This document shows, piece by piece, positions 1-6,682 of a stretch of 21,700 nucleotides of DNA. The notes beneath the pieces were generated by a model. That model searched no databases. It saw only the letters and a list, made by a program, of their open reading frames with translations, and was not told where the DNA came from. Source of the DNA: a bacterium (GTDB taxonomy: Bacteria; Patescibacteriota; Minisyncoccia; Minisyncoccales; RBG-13-42-11); contig JAUSLA010000017.1 in NCBI GenBank assembly GCA_030646565.1, positions 1 through 21,700 of the forward strand, read 5' to 3'. Each line of letters starts with the position of its first letter. Position 1 is the first letter of the stretch. The translations under genes were made by a program, and so were the position numbers.

Positions 1-2
1 TC

Positions 3-110
3 AAGCTTGACATTGAATTTATAAAAAACGATTTGAAGCAGAAAGTCGGTCGCGACGAATTCGCCATTCTTGAAAAAAGAATCAGTATGCTTGAAGCGAG
101 ACAGAGATGA
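3..110 (+). CDS. C-terminal end of an unidentified coiled-coil protein (5' end outside window)
   Basis: An open frame enters from the left edge and stops at the TGA at 108-110, giving 35 residues. The peptide is rich in E, K and R with heptad-like spacing (KLDIEFIKNDLKQK... ending in EKRISMLEARQR), consistent with the end of a helical or coiled-coil protein. No family can be named from this tail. It is followed by the palindromic repeat array and then by a hairpin terminator at 287-309, which fits the end of a transcription unit. Whether it is a real gene end depends on sequence outside the window. Confidence 0.5.
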   Translation, partial: KLDIEFIKNDLKQKVGRDEFAILEKRISMLEARQR

Positions 111-124
111 TTATTATTTTGCTT

Positions 125-278
125 ACCGACGCAGGTGAAGAAGAGAACGTAATTCTCATCGCCTACCGAAGGTGAAGATGAGAACGAAGTTCTCATCGCC
201 CACCGAAGGTGAAGAAGAGAACGTAGTTCTCATCGCCCACCGAAGGTGAAGAAGAGAACGTAGTTCTCTTCGCCCACC
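125..278. repeat. Tandem array of about four 37-bp palindromic units
   Basis: Four head-to-tail units start with ACCGA at 125, 165, 202 and 239. The last three are exactly 37 bp and the first is 40 bp. Each unit contains a hairpin of the type GAGAACGWAGTTCTC flanked by GAAGAWGA and CATCGCCC or CTTCGCCC. It belongs to the dispersed palindromic family seen at many other places in the window. There are no variable spacers, so it is not a CRISPR array. Confidence 0.85.
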
Positions 279-286
279 CGATATTT

Positions 287-309
287 AACAGCGTTGAAAG
301 CTGTTTTTT
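287..309 (+). terminator. Rho-independent terminator
   Basis: The stem AACAGC/GCTGTT with a 7-nt loop is followed by a run of T. It would end transcription coming from the left-edge gene through the repeat array. Confidence 0.6.
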
Positions 310-322
310 ATTGCCCCGTTAG

Positions 323-403
323 ATTTTGCGAAGCAAAATTTGTTCGGCAGTCAAAGAGGACTTCGTCCTCTTTTCCACCTTCGTCCCGCAAAGCGGAACT
401 TGG
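323..403. repeat. Dispersed palindromic element, two hairpins
   Basis: An ATTTTGC-GAA-GCAAAAT hairpin (323-339) is followed by AAAGAGGA-CTTCG-TCCTCTTT and by a partly decayed GTCCCGC-AA-GCGGaAC hairpin. The same two-hairpin core, with matching changes in both stem arms, recurs at 17521-17572 and inside gatB at 18949-19003. Confidence 0.75.
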
Positions 404-418
404 TTTCCAATGTCCTTT

Positions 419-516
419 CCCATCTTTCAGACCACTTTTTCAAATGGGCTGAAGTATGGGAGGAAGCGCTGTGTTCAACGCTTCCTCATCTTTGACGGGA
501 CAGAGTGGGGCTGTCC
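419..516. other. Three consecutive hairpins downstream of the minus-strand ORF
   Basis: Hairpins lie at 419-460 (12-bp stem with two mismatches, loop of 20 nt if the stem is read as ending at CA/TG), 460-487 (GAGGAAGCG/CGCTTCCTC) and 498-516 (GGACAG/CTGTCC). They follow the stop codon of the minus-strand gene and so would lie in its 3' untranslated region. None has a clear T run on the minus strand, so I do not call a terminator. Their placement resembles the RNA modules downstream of the IS110-like gene, but the apical hairpin and the TG/CA arm pattern are absent. Confidence 0.45.
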
Positions 517-524
517 AGCCTATG

Positions 525-920
525 CTAGGATTCTTGTGATCTTGGAATAGGAACGAGGACGGGAGCGGGCTTGGTGATGCGAGGCTTATCCGAGATGTAG
601 CCGTACTTTCTGGCAAGCCAGTAAGCATGCCGATACTGCCGATCCCGTTTGGCGAGATTGTCTCCGGATTTCTTGTTCAGCCCGTCCAAGGAAGTTTGAT
701 CGAGAGCGGTACTGGCATCATCCCGGCTAGTCTTGATCATGTCGAGGTAATTTCGAACTATCGGCATTCCCTCCTTGTGTCTGCGACCGTACTTTTCTGC
801 CATCGCCGGGTCAAACCCGAAGACTGCTTTGAAATTCCGGCGCCGAGCTTCTCGAATGCTCGGCAGAACGCCAACGAGCACTATCGCCAACGTTGCAAGG
901 AGAACTAGAGTGAGTCCCAT
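525..920 (-). CDS. Small single-pass membrane protein of unknown function
   Basis: The 131-residue product begins with one hydrophobic segment at residues 3-22 (LVLLATLAIVLVGVLPSI), followed by a basic stretch (REARRRNFK). That predicts an N-terminal membrane anchor with a soluble, charged, mostly helical remainder. I recognise no domain. The start is supported by a GGAGGG Shine-Dalgarno site about 6 bases upstream of the ATG, and by a promoter at 977-1004 (TTGACA, 16 bp, TATACT). Its base composition is more GC-rich than dnaE, and it shares the promoter and Shine-Dalgarno style of the accessory genes at 5810-8227. It is divergent from dnaE. The overlapping plus-strand frames have neither promoter nor ribosome site. 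Confidence 0.7.
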   Translation of the reverse strand: MGLTLVLLATLAIVLVGVLPSIREARRRNFKAVFGFDPAMAEKYGRRHKEGMPIVRNYLDMIKTSRDDASTALDQTSLDGLNKKSGDNLAKRDRQYRHAYWLARKYGYISDKPRITKPAPVLVPIPRSQES

Positions 921-976
921 TTCTTTCCCTCCTTTTTTTTCAACGAGATCCCACTAACCCCGCTGATGCTATTTAA

Positions 977-1004
977 AGTATAGCATATAATACGTGTTTG
1001 TCAA
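977..1004 (-). promoter_or_regulatory. Promoter of the small membrane protein
   Basis: On the minus strand TTGACA is followed by a 16-bp spacer and TATACT. The -35 box lies about 27 bp left of the divergent dnaE -35 box, so the two promoters are back to back. Confidence 0.75.
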
Positions 1005-1030
1005 GTTTAAAAAAGATTTTCGCCTACTTT

Positions 1031-1059
1031 TTGCTTTTACAAAAATTATCTTGTAAAAT
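1031..1059 (+). promoter_or_regulatory. dnaE promoter, probably giving a leaderless mRNA
   Basis: TTGCTT at 1031, a 17-bp spacer and TAAAAT at 1054-1059 lie immediately before the ATG at 1066. Only six bases separate the -10 box from the start codon, so transcription would begin at or next to the ATG. No Shine-Dalgarno site is present. Confidence 0.65.
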
Positions 1060-1065
1060 AGTCTA

Positions 1066-4000
1066 ATGCCAAAATTTACTCATCTGCACGTACATTCGCA
1101 TTACTCATTGCTTGACGGCCTGCCAAAAATAGACGAGCTTTTAGATTATGTAAAACAACTGGGAATGGATTCTGTAGTCTTAACCGACCATGGCAATATT
1201 TACGGCGCTGTTGAATTTTATAAAAAAGCAAAGGAAAAAGGAATAAAACCCATAATCGGCTGTGAGATGTACTTGGCATACGAAGGAATGCATCAAACAA
1301 GGCCTAATATTGACGATAAAAGATACCACCTGATTTTGCTTGTTAAAAACGAAGAGGGCTATAAAAATCTGGTGAAATTAATAACTAAAGCTCATCTGGA
1401 GGGTTTTTATTACAAGCCAAGAATAGACGAGGAATTGCTGGCCCGGCACAGTTCGGGCCTTATCGGATTATCCGCCTGCCTTCAAGGAAGAATTCCTCGT
1501 TTGGTTTTATCAAACAAAATTGAAGAGGCGGAAAAATTGGCTCAAAAATACGAAGATATTTTTGGAAAAGGGAATTTTTATTTAGAACTCCAGCATCATC
1601 AAAATTTGCCGGAACAAAAAACCGTCAATCTTGGCATTATTAATATTTCTAAAAAATTAGGTATTCCCCTTGTCGCCACCAATGACATTCATTATCTAAG
1701 AACTGAAGACGCGGACGCTCAAGATGTTTTAATGTTAATTAATACAGGGGCTGACTCTAACGACCCGGAACGCCTGACTTTTAAAACAGATGATTTTTCA
1801 ATGAAAAGCCCTGAAAAAATGATGGAAGAGTTTAAAGATTTTCCAGAAGCAATTGAAAATACCCAAAAAATCGCAGATAGCTGCAACTTCCAGTTTGAGC
1901 TCGGGAAAGTAAAACTTCCCACCTTTGAAGTGCCTTCGGGAAAAACGCCAAACGACTATCTGGAAGAGCTTTGCAGGGAAGGCCTAAAAAAAAGGTTTGG
2001 AGAAAATATTGATAAAACGATTGTTGAAAGATTAAATTATGAGCTTTCTGTTATTAAACAAACCAGTTTTGCCTCTTATTTTTTAATTGTGCAGGATTTT
2101 GTTAATTGGGCGAAATCAAAAAGAATAGTAGTCGGACCCGGCAGAGGCAGCGCCGGAGGTTCATTGGTCGCCTATTTGTTAAATATCACCAATGTTGACC
2201 CGATAAAATATAATCTTTTATTCGAAAGGTTTTTAAATCCGGGCAGAGGCGCCTCGCTCCCCGATATTGATTTGGACTTTGCCGACAGAAGAAGAGACGA
2301 AGTTATAAACTATGTTGCTGAAAAATATGGCAGAGACAGAGTGGCTCAAATTATTACCTTTGGAACAATGGCTTCAAGGGCCGTGGTCAGGGATGTGGGA
2401 AGAGCATTGAAATACAGCTATTCTTTTTGCGACCAAATCGCAAAATTAATCCCTTTTGGATTGACTTTAGACCAAGCGATAAAAGGGGTTTCAGAATTCA
2501 GGCAGCTTTACGAAAGCGACCAGCAAGCGAGAACATTGATTGACTTTGCTAAAAAACTGGAAGGAGTGGCGAGACACGCCTCAACTCATGCTTGCGGCGT
2601 AGTTATCTCTGATACGGCTTTAGATGAAATTGTTCCGCTTCAGCATCCCACCCAGGATGAAAAAACAATCGTAACCCAATATGAAATGCATTCAATTGAG
2701 GATCTGGGCCTTTTAAAAATGGATTTTTTGGGATTAAAAAATTTAACAATCATAGAAGATACTTTAGCCAGAATTTACGTTGTGCAGGGCATTAGCCTTG
2801 ATATTGAAAAAATTCCGGAAAATGATAAAGAAACTTTTAAGATTTTTCAAAAAGGAGATTGCATAGGCGTATTCCAACTGGAATGCTTGTCGGGGGATAC
2901 AATTATATCAAACACCACAATTAAAAAATTATGTGAAAAAAAAGACAAAAAAAGACTTAGCTCGGTGTACTTAGACGAAGGCAAAGTACATTTAAATCAA
3001 ATCGTAAATGTTTTAGAAGGAGATGAAAAACAGCTCTATACCCTCGTTACTGAAAATAATTGGTTTATTAAAGCTTCTAAGGACCATTATTTTTTAACTG
3101 ACGACGGTTGGAAAAAATTGAAGAACATAAAAATTGGAGATAATGTTTTAATTAGAGCTAAGTCTAAACATTTGGTTTATAGCGCTTGCCAGACTTGCGG
3201 AAAACAAATAAACGGCCAGAAGGAAGGAAAGAGTAAATTCTGCTATCGTTGCTCTGCCCTGTTCTATCGTAATCCAAGCAAAAAAGAATCAAGAGAGAAA
3301 ATTAGAACGGCTAAAATAAAATTTTACCAACAAGGCGGCAAGCCTTGGAATTTTGGAGCGACAACAGAAAATAATGAAATTTGGAAGAAAACTGCAGAAA
3401 AAATATCCAAAGCTTTGCAGGGGAGAAGTTTTGAAGAACTATACGGTCCGGAAAGAGCAAGGGAAATAAAGATAAAACTCTCTCAAAGAAGTAAAGGAAA
3501 AAATAATCCGATGTTTGGAAAACCTTGTCCACACAGGAAAGGCGGATTTAGAAAAGATCTTGGGCACTATGTTCGTTCTACTTGGGAAGCAGATTTTGCC
3601 AGAATATTGAGATTCCATAATTTAAATTATAAATATGAACCCGAAACCTTCAGATTAGTGAAAGGAAATGGTGAAATAGTTCACTACACTCCAGATTTTT
3701 ACGTTGAGGTTAAGAATACTTTCTATGAAATTAAAGGATGGTTGCATGATTTAGACAAAGAAAAAATGCAATTATTTCAAGAACAATATCCTCAGCACAA
3801 TCTCGTTATGATTAGTGCCACTAAATTTGCTGAATTCTCTCTGCAATATAAAACTTTAATCAATTGGGAATGCCCGCGTATTCCAACCAAACAAAACTTT
3901 AAGTTCATTAGAGTTAAAGCGATAAAATATAGCGGTATTGAAAAAACTTATGATATTGCAATGCAATCTCCAGGCAATAATTTCGTAGCTAATGGTTTCT

Positions 4001-5373
4001 TGGTTCATAACAGCGGAGGTATGCGGAATTATTTAAAACAATTAAAACCAACTGAATTTGAAGACATTATCGCAATGGTTTCTTTATATCGGCCCGGCCC
4101 CATGCAGCTGATACCGGACTACATTGCCAGAAAACATAAAAAACAATTCGTAGAGTATCTCCATCCAAAATTAAAACCGATTTTGGAGAATACATACGGA
4201 ATTTGTATTTATCAGGAACAAATTATGAAACTGGTCCAAGATCTTGCCGGATTTACCTTGGCTGAAGCTGATGTTTTAAGAAAAGCTATCGGAAAAAAAA
4301 TAAAAAAATTACTGATGGCCCAGAAAGAAAAATTTATCGAGGGTTGCAAGAAAAATGCAATCAGAGAAGATGTTGCCCAACAAATCTGGTACTGGATAGA
4401 ACCATTCGCCAGCTATAGTTTTAATCGAAGCCATGCCACAGCTTACGCCACAATCGCCTATCAGACCGCATATCTTAAAGCGCATTTTCCGACAGAATTT
4501 ATGGCTTCTCTGTTAACTTCGGAAAGAAACGATATAGAAAGAATTGGATTTTTAATTGAAGAATGCCGCAGAATGAAGCTTGAGGTTCTGCCACCGGATA
4601 TCAATGAGAGCTTTGCTTTTTTTAGCGTTGTTCCAAAGAAAAATCAGATCCGTTTTGGCTTGTCGGCAATAAAAAACGTGGGGCTCAACATTGTTGAGGT
4701 AATTGTTGAGGAAAGAAAACTGAATGGACATTATGTCTCAATTCAAGATTTTATTTCCAGAATCAGCTCTAAAGATTTAAATAAAAAATCTTTGGAAAGC
4801 TTGGTCAGGGCCGGAGTTTTTGACAAAATGGTAGAAAGAAATCTGTTGCTGTTTAATATGGAACGGCTTTTGGAAACCTCAAGAGAAACCCAAAAATTAA
4901 AATTAAACGGACAGACTGGACTTTTTGACGCGTCCGGGTTTAATAATCAAATTAATTTACTTGCAACAACTGCCGCTTCAAAAAAAGAAAGATTGGCCTG
5001 GGAAAAAGAATTATTGGGCCTTTATGTAAGCAGCCATCCCCTAGAAGACTATAGAGACATCTTAGAAAAAAAAGTTACATCTTTAGCTGATATTCAAAAA
5101 TCTTCCTCGAGAATGAGGCAAACGGTTAAAGTCGGAGGAATTATTTCTAGTATCAAAAAGATAATAACCAGAACAGGAAAACCTATGCTATTTGTCAATC
5201 TTGAGGACTTGAGCGACAAAATTGAAGTCGTGGTTTTCCCCGGCGTTCTGGAAAGAAATTTTTCAGTCTTTCAAGAAAATAAAGTAGTTATGATTTCCGG
5301 CAAAATGGATTCCAGAGACGGTGTTCCTAAATTAATATGCGAAACAGTCGAAGAAATTTTAGAAGAGACATAA
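1066..5373 (+). CDS. dnaE: DNA polymerase III alpha subunit, interrupted by an intein
   Basis: This is the catalytic subunit of the replicative DNA polymerase. The precursor has 1435 residues; removing the intein (607-982) leaves 1059, short for DnaE. The PHP domain is at the N terminus (HLHVHSHYSLLDGL, TDHGNIYGAVEFY, ATNDIHYL). Palm catalytic aspartates are visible at 400 and 402 (PDIDLDF) and at 553 (LLKMDFLGLKNL). The conserved YRPGPM and the motif around SYSFNRSHATAYA follow after the intein. The C terminus holds an OB-fold (VGGIISSIKKIITRTGK to VVVFPG). The ATG sits six bases after a -10 box, so the message is likely leaderless. The gene is AT-rich like the other housekeeping genes and is followed by a cluster of palindromic repeats rather than a simple terminator. 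Confidence 0.97.
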   Translation: MPKFTHLHVHSHYSLLDGLPKIDELLDYVKQLGMDSVVLTDHGNIYGAVEFYKKAKEKGIKPIIGCEMYLAYEGMHQTRPNIDDKRYHLILLVKNEEGYKNLVKLITKAHLEGFYYKPRIDEELLARHSSGLIGLSACLQGRIPRLVLSNKIEEAEKLAQKYEDIFGKGNFYLELQHHQNLPEQKTVNLGIINISKKLGIPLVATNDIHYLRTEDADAQDVLMLINTGADSNDPERLTFKTDDFSMKSPEKMMEEFKDFPEAIENTQKIADSCNFQFELGKVKLPTFEVPSGKTPNDYLEELCREGLKKRFGENIDKTIVERLNYELSVIKQTSFASYFLIVQDFVNWAKSKRIVVGPGRGSAGGSLVAYLLNITNVDPIKYNLLFERFLNPGRGASLPDIDLDFADRRRDEVINYVAEKYGRDRVAQIITFGTMASRAVVRDVGRALKYSYSFCDQIAKLIPFGLTLDQAIKGVSEFRQLYESDQQARTLIDFAKKLEGVARHASTHACGVVISDTALDEIVPLQHPTQDEKTIVTQYEMHSIEDLGLLKMDFLGLKNLTIIEDTLARIYVVQGISLDIEKIPENDKETFKIFQKGDCIGVFQLECLSGDTIISNTTIKKLCEKKDKKRLSSVYLDEGKVHLNQIVNVLEGDEKQLYTLVTENNWFIKASKDHYFLTDDGWKKLKNIKIGDNVLIRAKSKHLVYSACQTCGKQINGQKEGKSKFCYRCSALFYRNPSKKESREKIRTAKIKFYQQGGKPWNFGATTENNEIWKKTAEKISKALQGRSFEELYGPERAREIKIKLSQRSKGKNNPMFGKPCPHRKGGFRKDLGHYVRSTWEADFARILRFHNLNYKYEPETFRLVKGNGEIVHYTPDFYVEVKNTFYEIKGWLHDLDKEKMQLFQEQYPQHNLVMISATKFAEFSLQYKTLINWECPRIPTKQNFKFIRVKAIKYSGIEKTYDIAMQSPGNNFVANGFLVHNSGGMRNYLKQLKPTEFEDIIAMVSLYRPGPMQLIPDYIARKHKKQFVEYLHPKLKPILENTYGICIYQEQIMKLVQDLAGFTLAEADVLRKAIGKKIKKLLMAQKEKFIEGCKKNAIREDVAQQIWYWIEPFASYSFNRSHATAYATIAYQTAYLKAHFPTEFMASLLTSERNDIERIGFLIEECRRMKLEVLPPDINESFAFFSVVPKKNQIRFGLSAIKNVGLNIVEVIVEERKLNGHYVSIQDFISRISSKDLNKKSLESLVRAGVFDKMVERNLLLFNMERLLETSRETQKLKLNGQTGLFDASGFNNQINLLATTAASKKERLAWEKELLGLYVSSHPLEDYRDILEKKVTSLADIQKSSSRMRQTVKVGGIISSIKKIITRTGKPMLFVNLEDLSDKIEVVVFPGVLERNFSVFQENKVVMISGKMDSRDGVPKLICETVEEILEET
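2884..4011 (+). mobile_element. DnaE intein with a zinc-ribbon/NUMOD3-like and PD-(D/E)XK-type endonuclease insert
   Basis: The intein runs from Cys607 (CLSGDTII) to His981-Asn982, with Ser983 as the first residue of the C-extein. It splits the conserved FQLE/SGGMRNYLK motif of DnaE. Block B is recognisable (IKASKDHYFLT, with the conserved His) and block F/G ends in NNFVANGFLVHN. All residues needed for class 1 splicing (Cys1, penultimate His, Asn, +1 Ser) are present. The 376-residue length leaves room for a homing domain. This has a CQTC...CYRC zinc ribbon, a NUMOD3-like stretch (KGKNNPMFGKP) and a nuclease segment with RSTWEADFA (837-845), YTPDFY (874-879) and EIKG (888-891). That is a PD-X10-EXK pattern. 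No LAGLIDADG motif is visible. Confidence 0.9.
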
Positions 5374-5378
5374 AATTT

Positions 5379-5466
5379 CTTCTTCACCCACCAAGTCCTG
5401 CAAAGCAGGACGCAGGTGAAGAAGAATACGAATGTGTTCTTCGCCTCGCTTTCGCTACGCGAAAGC
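5379..5466. repeat. Cluster of three dispersed palindromic hairpins after dnaE
   Basis: A long composite hairpin at 5379-5424 (CTTCTTCACC/GGTGAAGAAG enclosing GTCCTGC/GCAGGAC) is followed by GAAGAA...TTCTTC at 5421-5442 and GCTTTCGC/GCGAAAGC at 5448-5466. Sequence and layout match the palindromic family found elsewhere in the window. It begins a few bases after the dnaE stop codon. Confidence 0.75.
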
Positions 5467-5473
5467 TCGGTAC

Positions 5474-5502
5474 TTGACAAAAAGAAGCATTTAGATTACA
5501 CT
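5474..5502 (+). promoter_or_regulatory. Promoter of RNA locus T1
   Basis: TTGACA at 5474, a 17-bp spacer and TACACT at 5497-5502. The promoter region is nearly identical to that of RNA locus T5 (TTGACAAAAAG...TTAGATTA...ATAA), showing that T1 and T5 are paralogous. Confidence 0.7.
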
Positions 5503-5508
5503 ATAAAA

Positions 5509-5560
5509 GGCGAAGAGGGCAACGTCCTCTTCTTCATCTTCGTCCGCCAAAGGCGGACTC
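5509..5560. repeat. Palindromic element inserted in the 5' end of RNA locus T1
   Basis: GAAGAGG-GCAAC-GTCCTCTTC and GTCCGCC-AAA-GGCGGAC hairpins lie between the promoter and the first module. In the paralogous locus T5 the promoter runs directly into AGACAGG with no such segment, so these roughly 55 bp are an insertion. Confidence 0.75.
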
Positions 5561-5566
5561 AATTAA

Positions 5567-5739
5567 AGACGGGGTTGGATTAATCAATAACTCGAATGAT
5601 TATCCAATTACCGCACTGAACTCCAGCCCTGTCTTTTCCAAAAAGGGAAAACCGCCGCAATTCACGGAATGATTAGAACCAACTGAATGGATGTGGCGGT
5701 TAACCCTTCAAAACCCGAGGACATGTCCTCGGGTTTTTT
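5567..5739 (+). ncRNA. Structured RNA locus T1: two guide-like modules plus a loopless terminator
   Basis: Module 1 (5567-5634) has a 13-bp outer stem with G-U pairs (AGACGGGGTTGGA/TCCAGCCCTGTCT) and an inner TCA/TGA closure. Its left arm is ATAACTCGAA, the apical hairpin TGATTATCCA and the right arm ATTACCGCAC. Module 2 (5643-5708) has stem AACCGCCGCA/TGTGGCGGTT, left arm ATTCACGGAA, apical TGATTAGAACCA and right arm ACTGAATGGA. The last hairpin (5711-5739) is a terminator whose stem closes directly, AGGACA joined to TGTCCT with no loop, followed by TTTTTT. The homologous position in T5 carries a 33-nt loop there. Start is set by the promoter at 5474-5502. There is no credible ORF. The module architecture is seen; the guide role is inference. 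Confidence 0.75.
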
Positions 5740-5744
5740 CATCC

Positions 5745-5773
5745 TTGACAAAAATAAGGATGTATGCTATACT
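5745..5773 (+). promoter_or_regulatory. Promoter of the 158-aa protein
   Basis: TTGACA at 5745, 17-bp spacer, TATACT at 5768-5773. It starts within 10 bp of the T1 terminator and gives a leader of about 30 nt. Confidence 0.8.
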
Positions 5774-5809
5774 TATAACAGTACAATAAAAAAGAAAGGA
5801 GCGAGAAAG

Positions 5810-6286
5810 ATGTCCAACATCGAAGCTGGCAGATTATTCGAGCGTGAAATGCTCGCGGTCTGCCAAACCGGTTGGAACGGGCATTCTTATGTCTCGTTCC
5901 AACAAGCTCTCTGGCTGGTTGAAAACAACCAGCCCTGGGATCCGACCGATCCCAGCACTCGGGCGGCGGAGGACCTTCATTGCCAAGTGGCTCTCGCCCT
6001 TGGTCTGGAGGATTTCACGGAATTGTCGTTCTTATCCGCGCTCGGAAGTCCGCTTGACCTCTTTCATGGAGTTGACGGACTATTCGAGTGGAAGGGCGGC
6101 ATCGTAACAATCGACCTTACGGTTGACCCTAACAAGGTAAACTATAAGGCCGACCTCAGCTCAAACCAAATCAGATACCGATCTGATGTCATTATTCGTC
6201 CCGAGGACGAAAATGACAATTGGCAAAGTGCTGGCAGAAGAATAGCAAGTCTTCTGCAAACGCGAAAAGGCGCCTACGCTGCATAA
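5810..6286 (+). CDS. Unrecognised 158-aa soluble protein
   Basis: The start at 5810 is chosen over the in-frame ATG at 5687 because the promoter (5745-5773) and the Shine-Dalgarno AAAGGAG both lie downstream of 5687. The product (MSNIEAGRLFEREMLAVC...) has no signal peptide or membrane segment. A C-terminal part reads GVDGLFEWKGGIVTIDLTVD followed by a lysine-bearing stretch. A D-x(n)-IDLT pattern like this can occur in PD-(D/E)XK-type folds, but I would not assign nuclease function from it. The gene is GC-rich compared with dnaE and thrS. It lies between RNA loci T1 and T2 in the same cassette style as the IS110-like gene, with its own consensus promoter, Shine-Dalgarno site and terminator. 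A link to the RNA system is possible from position only. Confidence 0.8.
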   Translation: MSNIEAGRLFEREMLAVCQTGWNGHSYVSFQQALWLVENNQPWDPTDPSTRAAEDLHCQVALALGLEDFTELSFLSALGSPLDLFHGVDGLFEWKGGIVTIDLTVDPNKVNYKADLSSNQIRYRSDVIIRPEDENDNWQSAGRRIASLLQTRKGAYAA

Positions 6287-6299
6287 AGGCGCCTTTCTC
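6266..6299 (+). terminator. Terminator overlapping the stop codon of the 158-aa gene
   Basis: AAAGGCGCC at 6266-6274 pairs with GGCGCCTTT at 6288-6296, followed by a T-rich stretch. The stem spans the last codons and the stop codon. Confidence 0.7.
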
Positions 6300-6328
6300 T
6301 TGCAAAAAAATAAGAAGTATGTTATTCT
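6300..6328 (+). promoter_or_regulatory. Promoter of the zinc-ribbon protein
   Basis: TTGCAA at 6300, 17-bp spacer, TATTCT at 6323-6328. It directly abuts the previous terminator. Confidence 0.65.
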
Positions 6329-6352
6329 ACAAAGAGGAGAGGAGGATAGAAA

Positions 6353-6592
6353 ATGCAAAACAGCCGTAAAGTATATTTTTTCAAATGCCCAAAATGCGGC
6401 GAATATCAAACTACGGCAAGAACTTTCCGGAAATTTTGCCCTGAAGCAGAATGGCAAAAAATCCAGAACACGCAAACCGCTGTAGGCGGGCTAATAGATT
6501 TTGAAACGCAATGCCCTAAATGCGCGCTGGTCGCTAAGAAAATCCTCAACAAAATCATTTTGTTGAGATACAAACCATCCGCACTCAATTAA
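6353..6592 (+). CDS. Small zinc-ribbon-like protein of unknown function
   Basis: The 79-residue product carries two CPKC knuckles (FKCPKCGEYQTT near residue 11 and TQCPKCALVAKK near residue 53). These probably form one four-cysteine zinc ribbon, a fold used for binding nucleic acid or protein. An additional CPEAEW lies between them. The start is supported by a GGAGAGGAGG Shine-Dalgarno region ending seven bases before the ATG and by the promoter at 6300-6328. The gene is followed by a terminator at 6595-6625. A perfect inverted repeat, CTCAACAAAAT against its complement (6546-6568), lies inside the 3' coding part and could fold in the mRNA. No specific family is recognised, and a role with the neighbouring RNAs is only a guess from position. 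Confidence 0.75.
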   Translation: MQNSRKVYFFKCPKCGEYQTTARTFRKFCPEAEWQKIQNTQTAVGGLIDFETQCPKCALVAKKILNKIILLRYKPSALN

Positions 6593-6594
6593 TC

Positions 6595-6625
6595 AAAGCT
6601 CTTCCTTAACGGCAGAGCTTTTTTC
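6595..6625 (+). terminator. Rho-independent terminator
   Basis: Stem AAAGCTCT/AGAGCTTT with an 11-nt loop and six T residues, directly after the zinc-ribbon gene. Confidence 0.75.
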
Positions 6626-6648
6626 TTTGCTATTGTTTCTTTGCGCTG

Positions 6649-6677
6649 TTGACAAAAAAATAATACGTTATTATTAT
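6649..6677 (+). promoter_or_regulatory. Promoter of RNA locus T2
   Basis: TTGACA at 6649, 17-bp spacer, TATTAT at 6672-6677. The predicted transcript starts at about 6684, right at the first stem. Confidence 0.75.
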
Positions 6678-6682
6678 ATATT

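Noticed and set aside
125..278. CRISPR array
   Set aside because: The units are directly adjacent with no unique spacers, the repeats are internally palindromic and recur singly elsewhere, and no cas gene is present.
2884..4011. LAGLIDADG homing endonuclease in the intein
   Set aside because: No LAGLIDADG-like dodecapeptides are present. The motifs fit a zinc ribbon, NUMOD3 and a PD-(D/E)XK core.
5567..5739. tRNA gene or known riboswitch in T1
   Set aside because: There is no cloverleaf, T-loop or anticodon arm, and no recognised aptamer core. The repeated module structure explains the sequence better.
5687..5809. N-terminal extension of the 158-aa protein from the ATG at 5687
   Set aside because: It would cross the T1 terminator and lie upstream of the gene's own promoter. 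The Shine-Dalgarno site points to 5810.
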